DNA from: Streptomyces aurantiacus
GTDB lineage: Bacteria > Actinomycetota > Actinomycetes > Streptomycetales > Streptomycetaceae
Length of the DNA stretch: 64,000 nucleotides
Reading direction: 5' to 3'
Assembly: GCF_027107535.1 (NCBI RefSeq)
Contig: NZ_CP114283.1
Span: forward strand, 1,798,001-1,862,000
Made by a program: the position numbers and the translations under genes. Shown piece by piece: positions 34,150 through 42,004 of this stretch. The notes below the pieces were generated by a model. The model was not told the DNA's origin, ran no database searches, and saw only the letters and a list, made by a program, of their open reading frames with translations. The first letter of the stretch is position 1; every line of letters starts with the position of its first letter.

Positions 34150-34260
34150 GTGGTTCGTCGGCCGCGGGGCCGTCGTGGCCGGTCGCGCAGTTCCCCGCGC
34201 CCCTTGAGAACCGCGCAGTTCCCCGCGCCCCTGGAAGACCGCGCAGTTCCCCGCGCCCCG
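34150..34260 (+). repeat. Dispersed GCGCAGTTCCCCGCGCCCC repeat, three tandem cores
   Basis: A leader (GTCGGCCGCGGGGCCG... TGGCCGGTCGCGCAG) is followed by three copies of CGCGCAGTTCCCCGCGCCCC at about 34184, 34211 and 34239. It lies between convergent phoD and the Gfo/Idh/MocA gene. Related copies occur at 41.8, 49.7, 53.7 and 55.8 kb. Confidence 0.85.
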
Positions 34261-34274
34261 AGAACTCCAGGCCG

Positions 34275-35276
34275 TCAGGCGGGTTCTCCCGGGTAGTGGA
34301 CGCCCACGTTGTGGCGGACCGCGTCCAGGGTGCGCATGACCGCAAGGGAGCCGTCGAGGGGGACCAGCGGGGACTCGGTCTCGCCCGCGCGCAGACAGCG
34401 CATGACCTCGACGGCCTCGTGCTTGAGGCTGGCTCGGGTGCCGTCGCTCGCGCTCGCCGTGAACTCCTCCGGGTCACGGCCGTCGCGGTGCAGCAGGAAA
34501 CGGTCGGTGTGGAAGAAGCCGTACGGGATGTCGATGCGGCCCTCGGACCCGGTGACGGACGCCGAGGTCGACGTGCCGCCCACCAGGGAGCAGTGCAGCG
34601 AAGCGAGCGCGCCGCTCTCCCAGGAGAGCAGCATGCCCGTCTGGAGATCGACGCCCTCCTCCGACAGCACCGCCCGCGCCGTCACCTCGGAGGGCTCCCC
34701 GAGCAGCAGGTGCGCGAACGACACCGGGTAGACACCGAGGTCGAGGAGGGCGCCGCCGCCCTGCGCCGGATCGCGCAGCCGGTGGGTGGGAGGGAAGGGC
34801 CCCGACAGCCCGAAGTCGGCCTGCACCGTGCGGACCTCTCCGATCGCCCCCTCGTCGACCAGTGCCTTGAGGCGCCGGATCAGCGGGTTGCAGTACATCC
34901 ACATGGCCTCCATCAGGAAGCTCCCGCGCTCCTTCGCGAGGCCGACCAGTTCCTCGGCCTCGCGCGAGTTCAGCGTGAACGCCTTCTCGCAGAGCACGTT
35001 GCGCCCCGCCTCCAGGCACAGTCCGGCCGCCGCCCGGTGCGCCGAGTGCGGAGTCGCCACGTACACGACGTCCACGTCCTCGTCCGCCGCGAGGGACTCC
35101 CAGTCCCCGTACGCCCGGGGTATCCCGAACCGCTCCGCGAACGTCTTCGCCGACTCCTCGGTGCGCGACGCCACCGCCACCACCTCGGCGTCCGGCAGAT
35201 CGATGAGATCCGCAGTGAACGCCGCAGCGATCCCACCGGTCGCCAGCACACCCCACCGCACGCGTTCCTCCGCCAT
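34275..35276 (-). CDS. Gfo/Idh/MocA family oxidoreductase
   Basis: A 333-residue NAD(P)-dependent sugar- or inositol-type dehydrogenase. The Rossmann domain begins RWGVLATGGIAAAFTADL; VVAVASRTEESA follows; VVYVATPHSAHRAA and the catalytic lysine motif NVLCEKAFTLN lie around 68-99. The C-terminal GFO_IDH domain has GGALLDLGVYPVSFAHLLLG near 160-185, with the conserved Asp/Tyr. It probably oxidises or epimerises a sugar or trans-dihydrodiol-like substrate. Divergent from the MFS exporter, with a 114-bp shared promoter region. Confidence 0.9.
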   Translation of the reverse strand: MAEERVRWGVLATGGIAAAFTADLIDLPDAEVVAVASRTEESAKTFAERFGIPRAYGDWESLAADEDVDVVYVATPHSAHRAAAGLCLEAGRNVLCEKAFTLNSREAEELVGLAKERGSFLMEAMWMYCNPLIRRLKALVDEGAIGEVRTVQADFGLSGPFPPTHRLRDPAQGGGALLDLGVYPVSFAHLLLGEPSEVTARAVLSEEGVDLQTGMLLSWESGALASLHCSLVGGTSTSASVTGSEGRIDIPYGFFHTDRFLLHRDGRDPEEFTASASDGTRASLKHEAVEVMRCLRAGETESPLVPLDGSLAVMRTLDAVRHNVGVHYPGEPA

Positions 35277-35390
35277 CCCCAAACCCCTCGCTCCGTGAGC
35301 ACAAGACCCGACGGTCGACGACTCGATGGTCTCGACCACCTGTACGAGCTGAGAGCATAGGTGGCGGATTCCACAGACAGGGAGGGGCAC

Positions 35391-36734
35391 ATGCCCGAGC
35401 GGGGCCGCACCACGCGGGACCAGGACGGCCGGAAGGCACACATACCGAGCGCGGCGGTCACCGAAGAGAGCACGACCGCCGCCGCGGCGCCGCCGATCCC
35501 GCCACCGGGCGCCCGCCGCTCCGTGGGACTCCTGGTCACGCTCATCCTGGGCGGTCTCACCGCCGTACCGCCGCTGTCCATGGACATGTACCTCCCGGCG
35601 CTCCCCGAGGTCACCGACGCCCTGCACGCGTCGGCGGCCACCGTGCAGCTGACACTCACCGCGTGCCTCGCCGGCATGGCGCTCGGGCAGCTGGTCGTCG
35701 GCCCGATGAGCGACAAGTGGGGACGGCGGCGGCCCCTGATCGCCGGCCTGCTCGTCTACATCGCGGCCACCGCCGTGTGCGCGCTCGCCCCCACCATCGA
35801 ACTGCTCATCGCCTTCCGGCTGCTCCAGGGCCTCGCGGGCGCCGCCGGGATCGTCATCGCCCGGGCCGTCGTACGCGACCTGTACGACGGCGTGGACATG
35901 GCACGGTTCTTCTCCACGCTCATGCTGATCTCCGGGGTCGCGCCGATCATCGCGCCCCTCATCGGCGGGCAGGTCCTGCGGATCACCGACTGGCGGGGCG
36001 TCTTCTACATCCTGACCGTCATCGGAATCCTGCTGACCGTCGTCGTCTGGCGGCTGCTGCCCGAGACCCTCCCGCCCGGGCGCCGCCACGCCGGCGGCAC
36101 CGCCGAGGCCCTGCGCACCATGCGCGGCCTGCTCGCCGACCGCGTCTTCACCGGCTACATGCTCACGGGCGGCTTCGCCTTCGCCGCGCTCTTCGCGTAC
36201 ATCTCCGCGTCGCCGTTCGTGATCCAGGAGATCTACGGAGCCTCCCCGCAGACGTACAGCATCCTCTTCGGCGTCAACTCCATCGGGCTCGTGATCGTCG
36301 GCCAGATCAACGGCAAGATCCTCGTCGGCCGGGTCAGCCTCGACAAGGCACTCGGCGTCGGACTCGCGATCATCACCGTCGCGTCGGCCGCGCTGCTCCT
36401 GATGGCCACCGGCGCCTTCGGCGAGGTGGGACTGGTCCCCATCGCCGTCGGACTCTTCGTCCTCATGTCGGCGATGAGCCTGTGCATGCCCAACACCAAC
36501 GCGCTCGCCCTGATGCGCACCCGGCACTCCGCGGGCTCCGCGTCCGCCCTGCTCGGTACCTCCTCGTTCCTCGTCGGCGCGATCGCCACCCCCCTGGTCG
36601 GCGTCGCCGGGGAGCACACGGCCGTCCCGATGGCCGTCGTCCAGCTCGCGTGTTCACTGGTGGCCGTCGGCTGCTTCATGGCACTGTGCCGTCCCTGGCG
36701 GAATCAGACGGACGCGAAGGGAGCAGGCAGCTGA
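35391..36734 (+). CDS. MFS transporter, Bcr/CflA drug-resistance type
   Basis: A 447-residue twelve-helix exporter. An extended N-terminal tail of about 50 residues rich in Ala/Pro/Thr precedes TM1. SMDMYLPALPEVTDAL is the Bcr/CflA loop, GPMSDKWGRRRPL the MFS A motif, and RLLQGLAGAAGIVIARAVVRDLYDG motif C-like region. Family members pump out bicyclomycin, chloramphenicol, sulfonamides and cysteine. ATG 35391 follows GGAGG; a GTG at 35361 is less likely. The stop overlaps the start of the following serine hydrolase, so they are probably co-translated. Confidence 0.9.
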   Translation: MPERGRTTRDQDGRKAHIPSAAVTEESTTAAAAPPIPPPGARRSVGLLVTLILGGLTAVPPLSMDMYLPALPEVTDALHASAATVQLTLTACLAGMALGQLVVGPMSDKWGRRRPLIAGLLVYIAATAVCALAPTIELLIAFRLLQGLAGAAGIVIARAVVRDLYDGVDMARFFSTLMLISGVAPIIAPLIGGQVLRITDWRGVFYILTVIGILLTVVVWRLLPETLPPGRRHAGGTAEALRTMRGLLADRVFTGYMLTGGFAFAALFAYISASPFVIQEIYGASPQTYSILFGVNSIGLVIVGQINGKILVGRVSLDKALGVGLAIITVASAALLLMATGAFGEVGLVPIAVGLFVLMSAMSLCMPNTNALALMRTRHSAGSASALLGTSSFLVGAIATPLVGVAGEHTAVPMAVVQLACSLVAVGCFMALCRPWRNQTDAKGAGS

Positions 36735-37864
36735 GCGCACCGCGACTGCGCCCCGGCACGCCGGAACGCGCCGGGCTCGACCCGGAGGAACTCGACCGTC
36801 TCGTACGGGAGTTCCGTCGGCTCACCGACGGGGACCGGCCCTGGGCGGCGGGCGCCGTGCTCGTCGCCGGGCGGGGGCCCGTGATCGCCGTCGAGGAGTC
36901 GGCGGGATGGGCCGCACGGTACTGCGCGTACGACGAGGAGACGGACGCCGGCGTGGAGCTGCCGCGCGGGGCGTGGGTGCCGGCGACGGCGCGCACGCCC
37001 TTCGACCTGGCGTCCCTCACGAAACTCTTCACGAGCGTCGCCGCGGTGCAGCAGCTTGAGCGCGGCACGCTGGGCATCGACGCCCGGGTGGGGGCGTACC
37101 TGCCGGGCTTCACGGCGGCCGCCGAGTACGGCATCACCGTGCGGCACCTGCTCACCCACACCTCCGGGCTGCGGCCCGAGCTCCCGCTGTACGACTGCCC
37201 GGACGACAGGGCGCGGCTCGCCATGCTGCGGGCCGAGAAGCCGGTGACGGCGCCCGGCGGCGCGTACACCTACTCGGATCTCAACATGCTGCTCCTCCAG
37301 CAGGTCCTGGAACGGATCACCCGGCGCCCGCTGGACGTCCTCGTCAGGGACGGGATCACCCGGCCGCTCGGCATGACCGCCACCGGATTCGGGCCCTGCG
37401 CGGACGCGGCCGCGACGGAGGACCAGCGCCGGCCCTGGGCCAAGGCGGACCGCGGGATGCTGCGGGGCGTGGTCCACGACGAGAACGCGTGGGCGCTCGG
37501 CGGGGTCGCGGGCCACGCGGGCCTCTTCTCGACGGCGGGCGACCTCGCGGTCTTCTGCCGCACCCTGCTGGCGGGCGGCTCCTACGGCACCGCCCGGATC
37601 CTCGGCCCCGACTACGTCGAGCTCCTCCTGTCGCCGCCCGGGCTCGGATTCGCCCTCGACAGTCCGTCGTTCATGGGCGCGCTCTCCGGCCGCGGAGCCG
37701 CGGGCCACACCGGCTTCACGGGTACGTCACTGGTGATGGACCCGGCGACGGACACGTTCCTCGTCCTCCTCGCCAACACCGTCCACCCGCGCCGCCGGCC
37801 CCCGGACAACGGACCTCGCGCGGCGGCGGCCACCCGGCTGGCCAGGGCGGTACGGGGAGCGTGA
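36731..37864 (+). CDS. Serine hydrolase, beta-lactamase class C/DD-peptidase type
   Basis: A 377-residue beta-lactamase-fold hydrolase. SxxK is SLTK in FDLASLTKLFTSVAA near residue 97, the YxN-like motif is YSD in YTYSDLNMLLLQQ, and HTG in GAAGHTGFTG replaces KTG. There is no signal peptide. The best initiation site is CTG 36731, which overlaps the MFS stop as CTGA, follows AAGGGAG with a suitable gap and gives the likely family N-terminus LSAPRLRPGTPERAGLDP. No ATG or GTG lies between there and the fold (the first GTG is near 36858). The catalytic role may be an esterase or amidase. Coupled to the exporter, it might inactivate the same compound. Confidence 0.82.
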   Translation: MSAPRLRPGTPERAGLDPEELDRLVREFRRLTDGDRPWAAGAVLVAGRGPVIAVEESAGWAARYCAYDEETDAGVELPRGAWVPATARTPFDLASLTKLFTSVAAVQQLERGTLGIDARVGAYLPGFTAAAEYGITVRHLLTHTSGLRPELPLYDCPDDRARLAMLRAEKPVTAPGGAYTYSDLNMLLLQQVLERITRRPLDVLVRDGITRPLGMTATGFGPCADAAATEDQRRPWAKADRGMLRGVVHDENAWALGGVAGHAGLFSTAGDLAVFCRTLLAGGSYGTARILGPDYVELLLSPPGLGFALDSPSFMGALSGRGAAGHTGFTGTSLVMDPATDTFLVLLANTVHPRRRPPDNGPRAAAATRLARAVRGA

Positions 37865-37946
37865 GAGCCGCACCGCTCGGGGACTGCGAGGCCCGGTGCG
37901 CGACGCCCGCGGAATCCCGGGCCCGTAGCCCTCGTAGAATTCCCTC

Positions 37947-38930
37947 GTGACCGCCCCCGTTTCCCCAGCCGAGACCCTGCGCGCGGCCCTTGCGGGGCTG
38001 CTCGACGGCCTGCCGCCGAAGGTGGCCGCGCAGGCCGTCGACCGGCTGATCGCGAACTACCGGGGGACCACTCCGACGGACGCCCCGATCCTGCGCGACC
38101 GCGCGGACGTGGCCGCGTACGCCGCGTACCGGATGCCCGCGACCTTCGAGGCCGTACGGGCCGCGCTGGACGCCTTCGCGGACGCCGCGCCGGAGTGGGT
38201 GCCGGGCAGCCACGTCGACGTCGGCGGCGGCACGGGGGCGGCGACCTGGGCCGTGAACGCCACCTGGCCCGAGGAGCGGCCGGTGACCGTGCTCGACTGG
38301 GCCGACCCCGCGCTCGCCCTCGGCCGTGAACTCGCCTCGCACCACCCGCTGTTGAAGTCGGCCGAGTGGCACCGCGCCCGGATCGGGGCGGCGCTCGCCA
38401 TCGAGAGCACCGACCTCGTCACGGTGTCGTACGTACTCGGCGAGCTGACGGAGTCCGCCCGCACCGCCGTCGTGGACGCGGCGGCGGCCGCCGCTCCGGC
38501 CGTCGTGATCATCGAGCCCGGCACGCCGGACGGGTACCTCCGGATCATCGAGGCACGCGACCGCCTCATCGGCGCCGGCTTCCACATCGCCGCCCCCTGC
38601 CCGCACAGCTCGGCCTGCCCCATCGTCGCGGGCGAGGACTGGTGCCACTTCTCGGCCCGGGTCAGCCGATCCTCCCTGCACCGGCAGGTCAAGGGCGGCT
38701 CACTGGCGTACGAAGACGAGAAGTTCAGCTACGTCGCCGCCACGCGCTTCCCGGCGACCCCGGCGCCGTCGCGGGTCGTGCGGCGGCCGCAGATCCGCAA
38801 GGGCCAGGTGCTCCTGGACCTGTGCGAGACGCAGGAGCGCCTCGGCCGCTCGACGGTGACGAAGCGCCACGGCCTCCTCTACAAGGCGGCCCGCGACGCG
38901 GACTGGGGCGACAGCTGGCCGCCGGCCTAG
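37947..38930 (+). CDS. Rsm22-like small ribosomal subunit methyltransferase family protein
   Basis: A 327-residue Rsm22/METTL17-type protein. The N-terminal region has RDRADVAAYAAYRMPATFEAV (residues about 50-70), the methyltransferase-like motif HVDVGGGTGAATWAV near 90, and the hallmark Cys cluster PCPHSSACP...DWCHFSARV near 212-236, which in METTL17 proteins holds an iron-sulfur cluster. GTG 37947 is the likely start. It is thought to act in small-subunit ribosome assembly; whether it methylates rRNA is unclear in the family. It stands alone here. Confidence 0.88.
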   Translation: MTAPVSPAETLRAALAGLLDGLPPKVAAQAVDRLIANYRGTTPTDAPILRDRADVAAYAAYRMPATFEAVRAALDAFADAAPEWVPGSHVDVGGGTGAATWAVNATWPEERPVTVLDWADPALALGRELASHHPLLKSAEWHRARIGAALAIESTDLVTVSYVLGELTESARTAVVDAAAAAAPAVVIIEPGTPDGYLRIIEARDRLIGAGFHIAAPCPHSSACPIVAGEDWCHFSARVSRSSLHRQVKGGSLAYEDEKFSYVAATRFPATPAPSRVVRRPQIRKGQVLLDLCETQERLGRSTVTKRHGLLYKAARDADWGDSWPPA

Positions 38931-38981
38931 CGCCCGACAACCCCGCCGGCCCGGCGTTCAGACAGCACGGCGGCCCGTCCG

Positions 38982-38997
38982 GGAGGCTTCCGCCTCC
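38982..38997. terminator. Hairpin between convergent genes
   Basis: GGAGGC-TTCC-GCCTCC forms a 6-bp GC stem with a tetraloop, between the Rsm22-like stop and the convergent DUF6243 gene. Flanking sequence adds weaker GC pairing. No U-tract. Confidence 0.45.
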
Positions 38998-39030
38998 GGC
39001 CGGGCCGGGCCGCGTCTCCCCGCCGTACGC

Positions 39031-39255
39031 TCACGGCGTCTCGCCCGTCGCCTCCTCCTCCGGCGCGTCGCGAGCCGTGCCCTCCTGGGCCGCCTGCTTC
39101 TCCTGGAACCTGCGCAGCAGTTCCTTCTTCCGGTCCTGCGGGTCGATCCCGCCGCCCACCTGCTTGCCCCGGCCACCGCCACGCAGCGCCTTGCGGCTCA
39201 GGTTGCTGCGGCTGCCGCCGACTCCCAGCATGTTTCCGGCTCCACCTCGGCTCAT
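39031..39255 (-). CDS. DUF6243 family small protein
   Basis: A 74-residue basic protein starting MSRGGAGNMLGVGGSRSNLSR, which is the streptomycete DUF6243 signature. The middle is Gly/Arg-rich, then DPQDRKKELLRRFQEKQ forms a charged helix. The start has GGAGGAG upstream. No function is established. It is divergent from the TetR gene and may share its operators, one of which lies 26 bases upstream of this start. Confidence 0.8.
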   Translation of the reverse strand: MSRGGAGNMLGVGGSRSNLSRKALRGGGRGKQVGGGIDPQDRKKELLRRFQEKQAAQEGTARDAPEEEATGETP

Positions 39256-39280
39256 CACGGCCTCCTCCCACTCGACCCAA

Positions 39281-39336
39281 CGAGACGAACCGTCTCGATT
39301 CAGTGACTCCACTGTCCGGCGAGACGTATCGTCTTG
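39281..39336. promoter_or_regulatory. Paired TetR operators
   Basis: CGAGACG-AAC-CGTCTCG (39281-39297, perfect 7-bp arms) and CGAGACG-TAT-CGTCTTG (39320-39336, one mismatch) are 39 bases apart in the intergenic region between the divergent DUF6243 and TetR genes. Such paired GAGACG sites are typical autoregulatory operators of TetR proteins. Confidence 0.8.
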
Positions 39337-39357
39337 TCAACCTGTTAAGTTCGACCC

Positions 39358-40014
39358 ATGGCCCAAAAGTCCGCTCAGCCCCAGCAGAAGCCCGCCCCCG
39401 ACTCGGCCCGGCGCAGCGAGAGGTCCCGCCGCGCGATCTACGACGCCGCCCTCGCACTCGTGACCGAGGTCGGCTATCCCAAGACGACCATCGAGGGCAT
39501 CGCCGCCCGCGCCGGCGTCGGCAAGCAGACGATCTACCGCTGGTGGTCGTCGAAGGCCGAGGTCCTCCTCGAGGCGTTCCTCGACCTGAGCGCCCGGGCG
39601 GCCGAGGATGCGGCCCGGCCCGAGGTCATCGGGGAGTACGCGGAGTACGGGATCCCGGACACCGGTGACCTGGAGGCGGACCTCAAGGCGGTCCTGCGCG
39701 CCACCGTCGACGAACTGCTCGACCCCAGGTTCGAGGCCCCGTCACGGGCCCTGGCGGCCGAGGGCGTCGTCAACGAACAGGTCGGCCGCGAGTTCGTCGG
39801 CAGGCTCCTCGAACCCCAGCTCCAGCTGTACGTGAAGCGTCTGCGCGCCGCCCAGGAGCAGGGTGCCGTACGCCCCGACGTCGACCCCCGCATCGCCCTG
39901 GAACTCTTCGTCTCGCCGCTCGCCCAGCGCTGGCTCCAGTACACGGGCCCCATCTCGTACGAGTACACGGACAAGCTCGTCGAGTATGCACTCCACGGCC
40001 TCGCTCCCCGCTGA
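39358..40014 (+). CDS. TetR/AcrR family transcriptional regulator
   Basis: A 218-residue TetR protein. The DNA-binding domain is AIYDAALALVTEVGYPKTTIEGIAARAGVGKQTIYRWWSSKAEVL at residues about 26-70. The C-terminal domain (about 90-218) resembles the TetR_C_11-type ligand pocket with ALELFVSPLAQRWL. Two palindromes directly upstream suggest autoregulation and control of the divergent DUF6243 gene. The ligand is unknown. ATG 39358 gives a Gln/Pro-rich N-terminal arm. Confidence 0.88.
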   Translation: MAQKSAQPQQKPAPDSARRSERSRRAIYDAALALVTEVGYPKTTIEGIAARAGVGKQTIYRWWSSKAEVLLEAFLDLSARAAEDAARPEVIGEYAEYGIPDTGDLEADLKAVLRATVDELLDPRFEAPSRALAAEGVVNEQVGREFVGRLLEPQLQLYVKRLRAAQEQGAVRPDVDPRIALELFVSPLAQRWLQYTGPISYEYTDKLVEYALHGLAPR

Positions 40015-40081
40015 GTGCGGGCCCGCACGGGCGCCCACGGCCAAGTCCTCGTCCCGCGTCCTCGTGAGCGGGTCCGAGGCC

Positions 40082-40909
40082 TCACCCGCGTCGTGCCAGC
40101 CGTCCCGGCGCGTCCGTGATGATGCCGTCGCAGCCGAGCGCGAGGGCCCGGTCGCGCTGCGCGCGGGTCACCACCGTGTGCGCCCACACGCGCGGGATGC
40201 CGGACCTGACGGCCCGTACGAGATCGCGGTCACGGGCCCTGTGGTCCACGTCCAGGACGTCCACGAACGGGCGCCACCGCTCCGGCCGGTCCGTACGCAT
40301 CTGCCGGGCCGACCGCCACAACTGTGAGAGCAGGCCCATGCGGTGGGTGCGCAGGGCCACCGCGGGATGGTTGGAGTTGACCAGCACCGAGCGGGTCAGG
40401 CCGCGTGCCCTGACCATGGCGGCGAGGGCCCCCAGACTCCGCGGGTCCTTCGCCTCCAGCATCAGCACCACCCGCCCGCCGAAACGGTCCAGCACCTCGG
40501 CGAGCGTCGGCGGGCGCTCCGAACGCCAGCTGCCCGGCAGCGCGGCCCGGGGGCGCAGCCGCACGCCCTGCCAGTCCCGCCGGTCCAGCGCGTGCACAGG
40601 GCCGCCCATGTAGGTCGTGCGGTTCAGGGTCGCGTCGTGCATGACCACCACCGTCCCGTCGCGCAGCATCCGGGTGTCCAGGTCGAGCACCTGGGCCGTC
40701 CCGCGCTCGTACGCGGTCATGAGCCCCGACATGCTGTTCTCCGGGACCTCCCGGGCGCCGCCGCGGTGCGCCGTGTAGACGACGCGGGGGAGCGCGGCCA
40801 CCGTCAGCGGGCCGGCGCCCCATTCCAGCGGAGCGACCGCCCCGGCCTGCCCCACGAGAGCCAGTGACGTGAGACCGGCGATGCCCGTCAGCGCAGTCCG
40901 TGTGACCAT
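40082..40909 (-). CDS. Secreted glycerophosphodiester phosphodiesterase
   Basis: A 275-residue GDPD barrel enzyme with an N-terminal export signal (MVTRTALTGIAGLTSLALVGQAGA). Motifs: YTAHRGGAREVPENS with the catalytic His and Glu, LDLDTRMLRDGTVVVMHD with the metal-binding acids and second His, and LMLEAKD. It hydrolyses glycerophosphodiesters from lipids or teichoic acids to glycerol-3-phosphate. Together with PhoD and related enzymes it could provide phosphate, but no PHO box was found. The ATG at 40909 is preferred to 40930. Confidence 0.88.
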   Translation of the reverse strand: MVTRTALTGIAGLTSLALVGQAGAVAPLEWGAGPLTVAALPRVVYTAHRGGAREVPENSMSGLMTAYERGTAQVLDLDTRMLRDGTVVVMHDATLNRTTYMGGPVHALDRRDWQGVRLRPRAALPGSWRSERPPTLAEVLDRFGGRVVLMLEAKDPRSLGALAAMVRARGLTRSVLVNSNHPAVALRTHRMGLLSQLWRSARQMRTDRPERWRPFVDVLDVDHRARDRDLVRAVRSGIPRVWAHTVVTRAQRDRALALGCDGIITDAPGRLARRG

Positions 40910-41076
40910 GCCGACACCGTAGGCGGGCAAATCACGTCAAAGTATGTAATGACACTCGATCCTTGCCCGGGTGGGCATTGCCCCACCTACCCCGGATGTG
41001 GGCTCCGGCCCCCCGAAGCGCAGGATGGTGCGACCATGAGGCATGCTTTCCGCACGATAGCCAGGCGAGGGGATCG

Positions 41077-41808
41077 ATGAGCGCAGAGACGGGCGGCCGC
41101 TCCGGCGGGCAGGGCAGGATCTCCCAGTGGCTGCGCGGCCGGCGTCCACGGCCGGACGCCGCGGCCGACTCCGCAAGCCGTGAGGAACTGCTGCTCGCCG
41201 CCGCGGAGGCCGGGCTGCCGCTCGCGCCCGCCGCCCATCCCTCCGCCTACCGGTGTTCCTGTGATCGCGTCGGGTGTCCCACCCCCGCGCGCCACCCGGT
41301 CTCGTTCGCCTGGCAGACGCAGTCCACGACCGACCGGGCGCAGATCGAGCGGTGGGCCCGGCATCAGCCGCTGGCCAACTTCATCACCGCGACCGGCATG
41401 GTGCACGACGTGCTGGACGTGCCGCTCGAAGCCGGGCAGGAGGCGCTCGAGCGGTTGCTCGCGTCCGGTGTCGAGGTCGGGCCCGTCGCCCTCTCGGGGG
41501 ATGACCGGATGCTCTTCTTCACCGCCACGCGGGGTACGCCCGAGGACGAGGACGAGTGGTGGCCGTGCGAGCTGGACTGTCATCCCGAGACGATGGACGA
41601 GCATCCGGGGCTGCGGTGGCACTGCCGGGGGTCGTACGTGCTGGTGCCGCCGGCGCGGTTGGCCGGGGAGCTGACGGTGGAGTGGGCGCGGGGGCCCGAG
41701 CATCCGTTGCCGGATCCGTTGTCGTTGCTCGAGGTGCTGACCGACGAATGTGCTCGGTATGCGGGGGTCGAGCGGGAGCAGATTGCGGCGTGGCCGTTGC
41801 GGGGGTGA
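41077..41808 (+). CDS. Bifunctional primase/polymerase N-terminal (prim-pol)-like protein
   Basis: A 243-residue protein with the small prim-pol N-terminal domain. AAAEAGLPLAPAAHPSAYRCSCDRVGCPTPARHP resembles the Zn-like Cys/HP segment, and PLANFITATGMVHDVLDVPLEAGQEALERL the strand with the polymerase acidic position, though the second Asp is Val-Pro-substituted (LDVP rather than DLD), so activity is doubtful. Streptomycetes carry several such proteins of unknown role. RBS GAGGGG. It is followed by dispersed repeats and is convergent with a lipoprotein gene. Confidence 0.72.
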   Translation: MSAETGGRSGGQGRISQWLRGRRPRPDAAADSASREELLLAAAEAGLPLAPAAHPSAYRCSCDRVGCPTPARHPVSFAWQTQSTTDRAQIERWARHQPLANFITATGMVHDVLDVPLEAGQEALERLLASGVEVGPVALSGDDRMLFFTATRGTPEDEDEWWPCELDCHPETMDEHPGLRWHCRGSYVLVPPARLAGELTVEWARGPEHPLPDPLSLLEVLTDECARYAGVEREQIAAWPLRG

Positions 41809-41826
41809 CGGTGACTCCGTCGGGGT

Positions 41827-41967
41827 GGGTTCTTCGCCTGCGGGCCGGCTGTGGCTGGTCGCGCAGTTCCCCGCGCCCCTGAAAAGACTGCGCAGTTCCC
41901 CGCGCCCCTGAGGGTTGAGCTCTTCCCCGGGCGCCCGAAAGGACTGCGCAGCTCCCCGCGCCCCCCA
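41827..41967 (+). repeat. Dispersed GCGCAGTTCCCCGCGCCCC repeat, two and a half cores
   Basis: Leader GCGGGCCGGCTGTGGCTGGTCGCGCAG with cores near 41860, 41889 and a variant (GCGCAGCTCCCCGCGCCCC) near 41946. It lies between convergent prim-pol and lipoprotein genes, as at 34.2 kb. Confidence 0.85.
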
Positions 41968-42004
41968 CAAAAAGCCTGCCGAACCTCGCACTCCCGCTGG
42001 AGCG

